Part shown: positions 18,228 through 25,996 of the stretch, piece by piece
Layout: each line of letters starts with the position of its first letter
Numbering within the stretch: the stretch's first letter is position 1
Assembly (NCBI RefSeq): GCF_004522235.1
Contig: NZ_SDLT01000026.1
Location: forward strand, 1-64,000
Direction: 5' to 3'
Source: Amycolatopsis nivea
GTDB lineage: Bacteria > Actinomycetota > Actinomycetes > Mycobacteriales > Pseudonocardiaceae
Length of the DNA: 64,000 bases
The notes under the pieces: generated by a model
Seen by the model: only the letters and a program-made list of their open reading frames with translations
Databases searched by the model: none
Told to the model about the DNA's origin: nothing
Made by a program: the position numbers and the translations under genes

Positions 18228-18278
18228 CCGTGAAGGACTCCTTGAGGGAATCAGATTCCCCCAAGGAGTCCTTCACGG
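18228..18278. repeat. palindromic repeat, family 1, copy 2
   Basis: 25-bp arms (18228-18252 and 18254-18278) around a single A, with one mismatch. The left arm begins CCGTGAAGGACTCCTTGAGG and the centre is GGAATC-A-GATTCC. It lies in the divergent promoter region between the exonuclease and pepE, so it is not positioned as a terminator for either gene. Confidence 0.9.
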
Positions 18279-18378
18279 ACGGCCGCCCGCACGGGGCTTC
18301 GGCGAGGTGGCCGGGGCGGCACGCCGGTTCGGGAGGACGGGCGGGCCGCGCCGCGACGCCGGTACTAGGCTCGGCGTC

Positions 18379-19521
18379 ATGTCGAGCCGATCCCTCCACA
18401 CGCCCGCTCCCGACGCCGCCGCGCTCCGCGCCCGTCTCGACCGCGCCGCGAAAGCGGCCGCCGCCGCGAACACCGACGCCCTGCTCGTCGCGCCCGGATC
18501 GGACCTGCGGTACCTGCTCGGCCAGGCAGGCGGTTCGTTCGAGCGGCTGACCACTCTCGTCGTGCCCGCCGACGGCACCCCCGCGCTCGTCGTGCCGAAG
18601 CTCGAGGCCCCCGGCTACGCCGGCGTACCCACCGACGACCTCGGCGTCGACGTCCTCACCTGGGTCGACGGCGACGACCCCTACCGGCTCGTCGCCGACC
18701 GGCTCGGCAAGCCCGGCCGGATCGCGGTCAGCGACTTCACCCCGGCGCTGCACGTGCTCGCCCTGCGCGCCGCGTTCGGCGACGCCGAGCAGACCCTCGC
18801 CGGCCCGATCGTGCGCGAACTGCGGATGCGCAAGGACGCCGCCGAGATCGACGCCCTCCGCAAGGCGGGCGCGGCGATCGACCGCGTGCACGCGCGGATG
18901 GGCGAATGGCTGCGCGCCGGCCGCACCGAAGCCGAGGTCGGCGCGGACATCACCGCCGCCATCGTCGAAGAGGGCCACACGCACGCCGACTTCGTCATCG
19001 TCGGCTCCGGCCCCAACGGCGCCAGCCCGCACCACGACGTGTCCGAACGCGTCATCGAACGCGGCGACGTCGTCGTGATCGACATCGGCGGACCCGTGCC
19101 CGAGGGCTACAACTCCGACTCCACCCGCACCTACTCGATCGGCGAACCCCGCGACGCCGACGTCGCCGAGACCTACGCCGTGCTGCAGCGCGCCCAGCAG
19201 GCCGCCGTCGACGCGGTCCGCCCCGGCGCCACCGCCGAGAGCATCGACCAGGCCGCGCGCGACGTCATCGACGCCGCCGGATTCGGCGAGTACTTCATCC
19301 ACCGCACCGGCCACGGCATCGGCCTCGACGTGCACGAAGAGCCCTACATCATCAAGGGCAACGCGCTGCCGCTCGAGGCGGGCATGGCCTTCAGCGTCGA
19401 GCCCGGCATCTACCAGCCCGGCCGCTGGGGCGCCCGGATCGAGGACATCGTGCTCGTCACCGACTCGGGCGTCGAGCCGGTGAACACCCGGCCGCACGAA
19501 CTGGTCGTGCTGGACGCATGA
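18379..19521 (+). CDS. pepE: M24 family Xaa-Pro aminopeptidase (PepE-like)
   Basis: A cytoplasmic metallopeptidase of 380 aa removing N-terminal residues before proline. The N-terminal creatinase-like domain covers about 1-140. The C-terminal pita-bread domain has the five metal ligands: Asp in VVVIDIGG, Asp in GYNSDSTRTY, His in HRTGHGIGLDVHEEP, Glu in FSVEPGIY and Glu in ARIEDIVLV. The ortholog in M. tuberculosis (Rv2089c) is also beside the exonuclease. The ATG at 18379 gives the usual start. The stop overlaps a 26-codon reading frame that in turn overlaps the Lrp gene. Confidence 0.92.
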   Translation: MSSRSLHTPAPDAAALRARLDRAAKAAAAANTDALLVAPGSDLRYLLGQAGGSFERLTTLVVPADGTPALVVPKLEAPGYAGVPTDDLGVDVLTWVDGDDPYRLVADRLGKPGRIAVSDFTPALHVLALRAAFGDAEQTLAGPIVRELRMRKDAAEIDALRKAGAAIDRVHARMGEWLRAGRTEAEVGADITAAIVEEGHTHADFVIVGSGPNGASPHHDVSERVIERGDVVVIDIGGPVPEGYNSDSTRTYSIGEPRDADVAETYAVLQRAQQAAVDAVRPGATAESIDQAARDVIDAAGFGEYFIHRTGHGIGLDVHEEPYIIKGNALPLEAGMAFSVEPGIYQPGRWGARIEDIVLVTDSGVEPVNTRPHELVVLDA

Positions 19522-19598
19522 GCGCAGCCCCCCGGCGAATCATCGCCGCCGCCTCCCGACCGGCCCGTGCGCGACTCCTCGCGGAGGTGGCGGCATGA
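19518..19598 (+). CDS. 26-codon coupling ORF between pepE and the Lrp gene
   Basis: An ATG overlaps the pepE stop (ATGA at 19518-19521), and the TGA overlaps the ATG of the Lrp/AsnC gene (ATGA at 19595-19598). The predicted peptide is basic and Ala-rich (MSAAPRRIIAAASRPARARL...). It could be a translated link that carries ribosomes from pepE to the regulator. No family is recognised and it may have no function as a peptide; the double overlap is what makes it worth listing. Confidence 0.4.
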   Translation: MSAAPRRIIAAASRPARARLLAEVAA

Positions 19599-20047
19599 GC
19601 GGACCGCTGGAACCGCTCGACCAGGCGATCGTCCAGGAGCTCGCCGCCGACGGGCGGCGCAGCTTCACCGACCTCGCCGAACGGGTCGGGCTGTCGGTCT
19701 CGGCGGTGCACCAGCGGGTGCGCCGCCTCGAACAGCGCGGCGTCATCCTCGGCTACACCGCCCGGCTCGACGGCGAGCAGATCGGCCTCCCGCTCACCGC
19801 GCTGATCTCGCTCACCCCGAACGACCCGGCCGCGCCCGACGACTACCCGCAGCGGATCCAGCACATCACCGAGATCGAGTCCTGCTACTCGGTGGCCGGC
19901 GACGAGTCCTACATCCTGCTGGTGCGCGTCGCTTCGCCGCTCGGCCTCGAAGACCTGCTCCGGCGGATCCGCGAGGCCGCGAAGGTGTCCACGCGGACGA
20001 CGGTCGTGCTGTCCACCCCGTTCGAGGGCCGGTCGCCGACGTTGTGA
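19595..20047 (+). CDS. Lrp/AsnC family transcriptional regulator
   Basis: 150 aa. The N-terminal helix-turn-helix (DQAIVQELAADGRRSFTDLAERVGLSVSAVHQRVRRLEQRG) and the C-terminal RAM ligand domain (ITEIESCYSVAGDESYILLVRV) are complete. Such proteins sense amino acids, and coupling to a proline peptidase suggests a link to peptide or proline metabolism; that is inference. ATG at 19595, preceded by GCGGAGGTGG. Confidence 0.9.
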   Translation: MSGPLEPLDQAIVQELAADGRRSFTDLAERVGLSVSAVHQRVRRLEQRGVILGYTARLDGEQIGLPLTALISLTPNDPAAPDDYPQRIQHITEIESCYSVAGDESYILLVRVASPLGLEDLLRRIREAAKVSTRTTVVLSTPFEGRSPTL

Positions 20048-20084
20048 GAGCTTCCGGAGCGGTGGGAGTGGTACGGTAAAAGGT

Positions 20085-20321
20085 ATGGCAACACGTAAGG
20101 TGACACTCTCGCTCGACACCGGTGCGCTCGAGTACGCCGAGCGGGCCGCGAAAGCACATGGGATCTCGGTCTCGTCCTGGCTGTCCAAGGCGGCCCGGCG
20201 CGAGGCGGTCCGGACTGGGTATACCCCGCAGCGGGCTCCGGTCGCCCCTGCCGCTTCGTCGGCGGAAGCGGATGAGGCGGAGCGGGCGGCTGCGGAGAAG
20301 GAGATGCGTGCGCAGGGGTGA
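20085..20321 (+). CDS. MazE-type antitoxin (ribbon-helix-helix-like)
   Basis: 78 aa. The N-terminus (RKVTLSLDTGALEYAERAAKAHGISVSSWLSKAARREA) has the beta-strand plus two helices of ribbon-helix-helix antitoxins. The tail is acidic and Ala-rich (EADEAERAAAEKEM), as expected for the toxin-binding part. It overlaps the next gene by 14 bp, typical for toxin-antitoxin pairs. It probably represses its own promoter. Confidence 0.75.
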   Translation: MATRKVTLSLDTGALEYAERAAKAHGISVSSWLSKAARREAVRTGYTPQRAPVAPAASSAEADEAERAAAEKEMRAQG

Positions 20322-20607
20322 GGTTTGGACTTACCACCCGCCTACTGATCCTGCTCGGCAGCGGACTGTCGTTCTGCTGTCTTCGGACGGGGTGAACGAG
20401 TCGGAGCGGCCTTGGCTGCTCGGGACTGAGTTGCTGGATCGGGATCCGCAGGACATTCTCGGGGTTGCGGTGGATGCTCGGTATTGGGTGTCCACGTTGA
20501 ATCTCACGCGGTTGTATCGGCCTTGGCTGGCGGAGCGGATCGCGGAGGTTGACGGGGAGGTTCAGGAGCAGATCGATGTGGCTTTGAGGGCTGCGTTGGA
20601 TTTGTGA
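20308..20607 (+). CDS. MazF/PemK-like toxin
   Basis: 99 aa starting with GTG at 20308, with GGAGAAGGA just upstream inside the antitoxin gene. It begins VRRGEVWTYHPPT, the MazF signature (RRGEVW), and continues QRTVVLLSSDGVNES, the second conserved strand. MazF proteins are sequence-specific mRNA endonucleases held inactive by the partner antitoxin. Third codon positions are noticeably less G/C-rich than in the pepE-lrp genes, for example many GTT, GCT, TTG and CGG codons, so recent acquisition is possible. Confidence 0.75.
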   Translation: MRRGEVWTYHPPTDPARQRTVVLLSSDGVNESERPWLLGTELLDRDPQDILGVAVDARYWVSTLNLTRLYRPWLAERIAEVDGEVQEQIDVALRAALDL

Positions 20608-20608
20608 G

Positions 20609-21120
20609 TCTCTTTTGTTTCGGCTCGTCGCCTGGCGGCGACATTGCGCCCACATGGTTGCGTGGGGCACCCCGAAGCTTGATTGTGATGACGGACGGCG
20701 GGTGCTTGTCAAGGCGGGAAAGATGCCTTGACAAGCACCCGCCGTCCGCATTTTGGCTTCGTACCGGGGTGCGGGGGAGGGGCTGGGTGCCTCGATGCGT
20801 TGGGTGCTTTGGCTGCGGTTTAAGGCGCACGGGTTGGGTGCGTGGTTGCGATGGGGTGTGCGGGCGGCGGTTGGGGTTGGGGTTAGCGCCCCAATGTGGC
20901 ATTGGGTGCGTGGGACGCAACGAATGCCACATTGGGTGCGTGAGATGCACCCGATGCCGCATTGGGGCGCATCCCCGGCGGGGCGGCGGTGCGGGGCGGG
21001 CCGTGAAGGGCTCCTTGAGGGAATCTAGGTCCGTGAAGGGGTCCCTCACGTACGGCGGCGGGCGGGTCGTGAGGGGAACCCTGGGGGAATCAGAGTCAAT
21101 GAGGGTGGCCCTCACGCAAA
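20609..21120. repeat. composite intergenic repeat element, copy 1
   Basis: Fills the gap between the toxin gene and the SGNH gene and matches 62008-62557 in the same orientation. Order of parts: a GTCGCC-TGGC-GGCGAC mini-hairpin; a conserved stretch with TGGTTGCGTGGGGCACCCCG; a perfect 24-bp stem with 9-nt loop (20692-20748); a variable G/T-rich part; a tract of CCAATGTGGCATTGGGTGCG-type direct and inverted repeats (about 20890-20970); and a 136-bp block (20985-21120) that differs from copy 2 at one position. No open reading frame inside is convincing. Confidence 0.9.
20692..20748 (+). ncRNA. candidate structured RNA or cruciform: 24-bp stem-loop, copy 1
   Basis: Perfect 24-bp arms (20692-20715 and 20725-20748) with loop GGGAAAGAT. 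The lower part of the stem reads CGGACGGCGG here and CGGTCCGGGG in copy 2, and in each copy the opposite arm carries the matching changes. The upper part (GTGCTTGTCAAGGC) is identical. Whether it is transcribed is unknown. Confidence 0.45.
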
Positions 21121-21136
21121 CGCAGGTGGGGGAGGG

Positions 21137-22213
21137 TCAGCTCACGGGTTCTGGGATGGCGTGGAGTTTTCCGTCTGGGCCTGCCAGGCAGGAGGCGTTT
21201 CCTCGTTGGGTCGTGAGGAAGTCCGTGAGGCAGTCGGCGATGGCGGCGTGGCCGGCGGCGTTGGGGTGGAAGGATTCCTGCAGTGCGTGCGTCGCCCGGT
21301 CGACTTGGGTCAGGTCGTTCAGGTGCAAAGTCAGGCGGGTGAACCATTCCGTGGCCGGGTTCGGGCCGCCGGAGCAGGCTTCGTGGTTTTCGCCTGCTCG
21401 GGCCAGATCCAGGAAACGGGCGCCGGATTGGGTGGCTGCTTGTTTGATTCCGGCGGACAGGGTGCTGATTCCCGTGGTCGAAATCCACTGCAGGTCGTCG
21501 GTGCGGAAGGGGCAGCCGTTGAGGCTTTGCAGGTCTGCTGGGATGTCCGGGCCGACCGGGGTGGCGTAGGACTGGAGCACCAGCTGGTAGTCCGCGGGGA
21601 CGTAACCGGCGTTGGCCAATACCTTTTTCACGTCGCCTACTGCGTTCGCCACCTTCGGGACCATCGCGTCCACTTTGGACTTCCAGCTTTGCTTCAATGC
21701 GACGTTGCAGGACGGGCCGTCGGCGGAGAACCAGGCCTTGAAGCATTCGCTGACTTGGGCGGAGAACTTCGGGTCGTCGTTCGCGCCCACTGCGATGACC
21801 ACCGCGGCTACCCGGTGGTCTTTCACCACGTCGGCCAGTTGGGCGGCTTGCGAGCGTTCGCCCCACTGTTTGGCGTCGCCCAGGGCGACTTGGGCGGCGG
21901 GGGCGCCGGAGCAGGCCAGGTTGACCCGGGCGGTGATGCCGGGGATGCGGACCTTCTGCACGAAGGCCGCCGACGAGCGGTGGCACCAGTCGCCGTTTCT
22001 GCCGTCGGTGTCGGGGCTGTAGGCGCCGGCGCCTTCGCCCGACACGGTGCTGTCGCCCATCGACACGATGGTCAGCGGGCCGCGGCCGGGCGGGCCCTGG
22101 CGCGGAAAAGGCTGTCCTGGCCTGCTCTCGGTGCCGAAAAAGACGAAGAAGCCCACGAGCACAGCTACGCAGGCGAGGACCAGCGCCCCCCACCACCACC
22201 GGAATCGTCGCAT
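21137..22213 (-). CDS. secreted SGNH/GDSL-type hydrolase
   Basis: 358 aa. A membrane or signal segment (WWGALVLACVAVLVGFFVFF) precedes the hydrolase domain. Block I is SMGDSTVSGEGAG with the nucleophile Ser, block III is VIAVGANDD, and block V is ESFHPNAAGHAAIADCL with Asp/His replaced by the usual xxxHPN variant. Several Cys pairs (DWCHRS, NLACSG, SECFKAW, GPSCN) suggest disulfides outside the cell. Likely a lipase or esterase; the substrate is not evident. ATG at 22213. Codon use is less G/C-rich than in the neighbours at 3-20 kb. Confidence 0.85.
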   Translation of the reverse strand: MRRFRWWWGALVLACVAVLVGFFVFFGTESRPGQPFPRQGPPGRGPLTIVSMGDSTVSGEGAGAYSPDTDGRNGDWCHRSSAAFVQKVRIPGITARVNLACSGAPAAQVALGDAKQWGERSQAAQLADVVKDHRVAAVVIAVGANDDPKFSAQVSECFKAWFSADGPSCNVALKQSWKSKVDAMVPKVANAVGDVKKVLANAGYVPADYQLVLQSYATPVGPDIPADLQSLNGCPFRTDDLQWISTTGISTLSAGIKQAATQSGARFLDLARAGENHEACSGGPNPATEWFTRLTLHLNDLTQVDRATHALQESFHPNAAGHAAIADCLTDFLTTQRGNASCLAGPDGKLHAIPEPVS

Positions 22214-22315
22214 CGCTCGCCAAGTCTAGCGAGAACCCGGACGGCCTCGTCAGGGTCGGCAGGGGGTGCGACGCGGGTCACCGGGCGGTGAGTGTCCACT
22301 GTGGACTTCAAGGGG

Positions 22316-23767
22316 CTATTCGCCCGCCCAGAGCGGGGGCTTGCGGTGGGTCCACGGGGCGGCCTGTTCCAGCTGTCCGGCCAGGCGGAACAGCAGGTCT
22401 TCGCGGCCGAAGGCGGCGGTGAACTGCATGCCGATCGGGAGTCCTTCGTCCTCGGACAGCGGGACGGACATCGACGGAACCCCTGAAACGTTCGCGGCCG
22501 CGGTGTAGGGGGAGCGGTCCAGGAGGCGGTCCAGCCAGCCGAGGCCGTCCAGTTTGTCCGCGTCTTCGCCGTACACGCCCAGCGGGACCGGCGGCTCGGG
22601 CAGCGTGGGGGACAGGAGCAGGTCGTAGCGGGCGAAGTGGCGGGCGAAGGTTCGCGACACCTGGTTGCGGATCGCCAGGGCGCGGACGAACTCGTCGGCG
22701 GTGACCCGGCGGCCGTAGCGGTAGCTGGCGAGGGTGACCGGTTCCAGGGTGGTTTCGTCGACCGGGCGGCCGGTCGCGGCGGCGATGCCGTCGATCCACG
22801 GGGTCAGGTTCGCGGTCCACATCCGGGCGTTGCCGAGGACGAATTCCTCCCAGGAGACGCCTAGGGCCAGTTGCGTCTCTTCGACTTCGTGGCCCAGGGA
22901 TTCCAGCAGGCGCATCGTCGCGGACAGGGCGGCGGAGACCGGTTCGGTCGGCTGGCGGCCGCCCCAGGGCTGGCGCAGGACTGCGATCCGGAGGCGGCCT
23001 GGATCCGTCGCGACCTCCGCGGCGTAGGGGCGCTCGGGGCGCGGGGCGAAGTACGGGTCGCCGGGTTCGGGGCCTTCGATCAGGTCCAGCAGGACGGCGC
23101 TGTCGCGGACGCTCCGGCTCAGGCTGCCTTGCACGGCCAGGCCGCTGAACACCTCGTCGGCGCCGGGGCCGTGCGAAATCCGGCCGCGGGTCGGCTTCAG
23201 GCCGAACAATCCGTTGCTGGAAGCGGGAACTCGGATGGAACCCGCGGCGTCGGTGGCGTGGGCGAGAGGGACGATTCCGGCGGCGACCGCCGCGCCGGAA
23301 CCGCCGCTGGAGCCGCCTGCGCTTCGGTCAGGGGACCACGGGTTGCGGGTCGCGCCGTAGAACTCCGGTTCGGTGGTGGTGCTGTAGGCCATTTCCGGCG
23401 TGGTGGTGCGGCCGATGGTCACCAGACCGGCTTCGCGGAAGCGGCGCATCAGGAACGAGTCTTCGGGCGACACGGCACCGGCGGCCAGGCGGCTGCCCAG
23501 TTCGCTGCGTTTGCCTGCCATGGTGACGCCGAGGTCCTTGATCAGGAACGGCACGCCTGCCAAGGGTGCGGAGCCGGGGGCGTCCTCGGGCGGCCAGGTT
23601 TCCACTACGGCGTTGATCTGCGGGTTCACCGCTTCGACCGCCCGGGCGGCCGTGTCGGCGACCTCGGCCGCGGTCACCTCGCCGCGGGCGATCAGCTCTG
23701 CCAGGCCGACCGCGTCGCAGCTCGTGTATTCGGAGATTTTCACCAGCACGTCCTTCGTGAGACTCAT
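22316..23767 (-). CDS. amidase (amidase-signature family)
   Basis: 483 aa amide hydrolase with the Ser-cisSer-Lys triad: Lys in PFLIKDLG, the Gly/Ser-rich signature SAGGSSGGSGAAVAAGI, and the nucleophile Ser in DAAGSIRVPA. The rest has GLKPTRGRIS, also family-typical. The substrate cannot be read from sequence. It is divergent from a TetR gene with a perfect palindrome between them, so its substrate or product is probably the TetR ligand. ATG at 23767. Confidence 0.92.
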   Translation of the reverse strand: MSLTKDVLVKISEYTSCDAVGLAELIARGEVTAAEVADTAARAVEAVNPQINAVVETWPPEDAPGSAPLAGVPFLIKDLGVTMAGKRSELGSRLAAGAVSPEDSFLMRRFREAGLVTIGRTTTPEMAYSTTTEPEFYGATRNPWSPDRSAGGSSGGSGAAVAAGIVPLAHATDAAGSIRVPASSNGLFGLKPTRGRISHGPGADEVFSGLAVQGSLSRSVRDSAVLLDLIEGPEPGDPYFAPRPERPYAAEVATDPGRLRIAVLRQPWGGRQPTEPVSAALSATMRLLESLGHEVEETQLALGVSWEEFVLGNARMWTANLTPWIDGIAAATGRPVDETTLEPVTLASYRYGRRVTADEFVRALAIRNQVSRTFARHFARYDLLLSPTLPEPPVPLGVYGEDADKLDGLGWLDRLLDRSPYTAAANVSGVPSMSVPLSEDEGLPIGMQFTAAFGREDLLFRLAGQLEQAAPWTHRKPPLWAGE

Positions 23768-23776
23768 CCGTATTTA

Positions 23777-23796
23777 GTGATACCGAGCGGTATCAC
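23777..23796. promoter_or_regulatory. TetR operator between amidase and tetR
   Basis: A perfect inverted repeat GTGATACC-GAGC-GGTATCAC in the 91-bp divergent region, 10 bp before the amidase start. Length and symmetry fit a TetR-family operator controlling both genes. Confidence 0.75.
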
Positions 23797-23858
23797 CGGA
23801 GACGGTTGTGTACCGTAGCCGGGACGAACCGGATTGCCAACCCCCGTGGGAAGAACCG

Positions 23859-24461
23859 ATGACGAGCACCTCCGCCCGGCGGCCGACGCGGGTCGCGACC
23901 TTGCCGCCTCGCGAGCGGATCCTCGACGCGGCCGAGGAGCTGTTCCTCAACGAGGGCGTCGTGCGGGTCGGGGTCCAGGCGATCGCGGACCGCGCCGGGA
24001 CCACGAAGATGGCGATCTACCGGCACTTCGGCACCAAGGACGCGCTGATCGCGGAATGGCTGCGGATCGTCGTGCACGACTACTCGGCCGCCTTCGACGC
24101 GGCAGAACAGGCGCATCCGGACGATTACGCGGAGCAGATCCGCGCGGTGGCGCGGTTCATCGTCGACGGGCTGCCCGATTTTTCCCATCGCGGCTGCCCG
24201 TTCACGAACTCGGTCGCCGAACTGCCCGATCCGGACCATCCTGCGCGGCGGCTGATCAGCGAGCACAAGACCCGCCAGTTCGGCCGGCTCCGGGCGATGT
24301 GCGCGGGGCTCGGGCTGCCCGACCCGGAACTGGGCGCGGCGGAGCTGACGTTCGCGATGGAGGGGGCGCAGATCGCGGTGCAGAACGGCGGCGTCGAGAA
24401 CGTCGGCGCGCACCTGACGAAGATCGTCGAGGGCGTGATCAGTCGCGGGAAGCCGGGCTGA
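23859..24461 (+). CDS. TetR family repressor, likely of the amidase gene
   Basis: 200 aa. The N-terminal helix-turn-helix (ERILDAAEELFLNEGVVRVGVQAIADRAGTTKMAIYRHFGTKDAL) is standard. The C-terminal ligand domain contains SHRGCPFTNSVAEL, seen in the TetR_C_33-like group. ATG at 23859 follows GGAAGAACCG. Its 3' end overlaps the convergent sigma-factor gene by 23 bp. Confidence 0.88.
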   Translation: MTSTSARRPTRVATLPPRERILDAAEELFLNEGVVRVGVQAIADRAGTTKMAIYRHFGTKDALIAEWLRIVVHDYSAAFDAAEQAHPDDYAEQIRAVARFIVDGLPDFSHRGCPFTNSVAELPDPDHPARRLISEHKTRQFGRLRAMCAGLGLPDPELGAAELTFAMEGAQIAVQNGGVENVGAHLTKIVEGVISRGKPG

Positions 24462-25647
24462 GAGCGGCGCGTTTTCGGTGCAGCAGAAGGCGTTCCGCCT
24501 CGTTCGAGACCAGCCGGAGAGCGGCGTCGTAGGACTCGACGGCTTCGCCGGTCCGGCCCAGGCGGGCCAGCAGATCGGCTCGGACGGCGTGGAAAAGGTG
24601 CCGGTCGCCGAGGTCCAGACCGTCCACAATGGTCAGTGCGGCGGCCGGGCCTTCGACCTCGGCGACGGCGACGGCGCGGTTCAGCGCGACGACGGGGGTC
24701 GGCGTCAGGGCGAGCAGCTGGTCGTAGAGGGCGAGGATCTGCACCCAGTCGGTGCCGTCGCTGTGCACGGCGTTGATCGCGGCCTGGATCTGGTACGGGC
24801 CCGGGCGGTCGAGCCGCAGGCAGCGGCGGACGAGGTCCTGGCCTTCGGCGATCAGCGTCCAGTCCCAGCGAGCGCGGTCCTGCTCGGGCAGCAGCACCGG
24901 GATTCCGTCGGCGTCGAGCCGGGCCAGGCGGCGTGATTCGGTGAGCAGCTGCAACGCGAGCAGGCCGAGCACCTCGGGTTCGTCGGGCAGCAGGGCGGCC
25001 AGGACCCGGGTCAGGCGGATCGCTTCGGACGCCAGGTCCGGGCGGGTGAGGTCGGTGCCGCTGCTGGCGGTGTGGCCTTCGGTGAAGATCAGGTAGATCA
25101 CGGCGAGGACGGCGTCGAGCCGGGCCGGGAGGTCGGCCGCGTCGGGTACGCGGTAGGGGATTCGGGCGGCGCGGATTTTGGCTTTCGCGCGCACAAGCCG
25201 TTGCGCCAGCGTCGATTCCGGGACCAGGAAGGCGTGCGCGATCTCCGGGGTGGTGAGGCCGCCCAGCAGACGCAGGGTGAGCGCGACCCGGGCGGCCGTG
25301 CCGAGAGCGGGGTGGCAGCAGGTGAAGATCAGCCGCAGCCGTTCGTCGGGCACCGCGCCTTCGTCGAACGGTTCGCTCGCGTGCAGGAGCGCGGCCTGCG
25401 CGTGGCGGTCGGCGCGGGTGGATTCGCGGCGGAGGCGGTCGATGCCGCGGTTGCGGGCGGTGGTGACGAGCCAGCCGGCGGGACTCGGCGGCAGGCCTTC
25501 CGCGCGCCATTTCACGGTGGCGATCGCGCAGGCCTCCTGGACGGCGTCCTCGGCGAGGTCCAGGTCGCCGAAGACCCGGGCCAGCACGGCGACCGCGCGG
25601 CCGTGCTCGGCGCGGAAGACCCGCTCGAGCACGGCCGCCGGGATCAC
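24439..25647 (-). CDS. ECF sigma factor with C-terminal extension (ECF42 type)
   Basis: 402 aa. Sigma region 2 (FRAEHGRAVAVLARVFGDLDLAEDAVQEA ... WLVTTARNRGIDRLRRE) and region 4 (LTTPEIAHAFLVPESTLAQRLVRAKAKI) are followed by a helical extension of about 200 aa (ALNRAVAVAEVEGPAAALTIVDGL... resembling TPR). This architecture, with a DGPF/YCII gene directly upstream, defines the ECF42 group, which has no anti-sigma factor and is thought to be controlled through the extension. Start GTG at 25647 overlaps the DGPF stop (GTGA). Confidence 0.9.
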   Translation of the reverse strand: MIPAAVLERVFRAEHGRAVAVLARVFGDLDLAEDAVQEACAIATVKWRAEGLPPSPAGWLVTTARNRGIDRLRRESTRADRHAQAALLHASEPFDEGAVPDERLRLIFTCCHPALGTAARVALTLRLLGGLTTPEIAHAFLVPESTLAQRLVRAKAKIRAARIPYRVPDAADLPARLDAVLAVIYLIFTEGHTASSGTDLTRPDLASEAIRLTRVLAALLPDEPEVLGLLALQLLTESRRLARLDADGIPVLLPEQDRARWDWTLIAEGQDLVRRCLRLDRPGPYQIQAAINAVHSDGTDWVQILALYDQLLALTPTPVVALNRAVAVAEVEGPAAALTIVDGLDLGDRHLFHAVRADLLARLGRTGEAVESYDAALRLVSNEAERLLLHRKRAALSPASRD

Positions 25648-25982
25648 TGGAACTCCCGGACTTCCACCGGCAGCGTGGTGATCTCCGAGATCCGCCGCGC
25701 CCACTCGGTCGCGGCCTCCGGGCCGGGCGCGGTCACGACGGTGAAGCCGCCGAGGTGTTCCTTGCCTTCGGCGAACGGGCCGTCGGTGCACAGGACGTCG
25801 CCGCCGGACGCCCGGACCACCTTCGCGGCGGCCGCCGGACGCAGCCCGCCCGAGAAGACCCAGACGCCTTTCGCCTTCATCTCGTCGGTCACCGCTTCGA
25901 GGCGCGCCGCGATGTCCGCCAGCACCTCGGGATCCGGGGTTCCGCCGTCGGGCTGGCAGATCCCGAGCAGGTACTGCGGCAC
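25644..25982 (-). CDS. DGPF/YCII-domain protein partnered with ECF42 sigma factor
   Basis: 112 aa with the signature TDGPFAEGKEHLGGF in a YCII-like ferredoxin fold. Such proteins occur with ECF42 sigma factors and may be their targets or sensors; the biochemical role is not established. GTG at 25982 has a strong GAGGAGGA ribosome site. It lies 14 bp after an SDR gene and overlaps the sigma gene by 4 bp. Confidence 0.88.
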   Translation of the reverse strand: MPQYLLGICQPDGGTPDPEVLADIAARLEAVTDEMKAKGVWVFSGGLRPAAAAKVVRASGGDVLCTDGPFAEGKEHLGGFTVVTAPGPEAATEWARRISEITTLPVEVREFQ

Positions 25983-25996
25983 GGCTCCTCCTCGGC

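Noticed and set aside
20880..20990. CRISPR-like array of CCAATGTGGCATTGGGTGCG words
   Set aside because: The units are irregular, partly inverted, without spacers of even length, and no cas gene is present.
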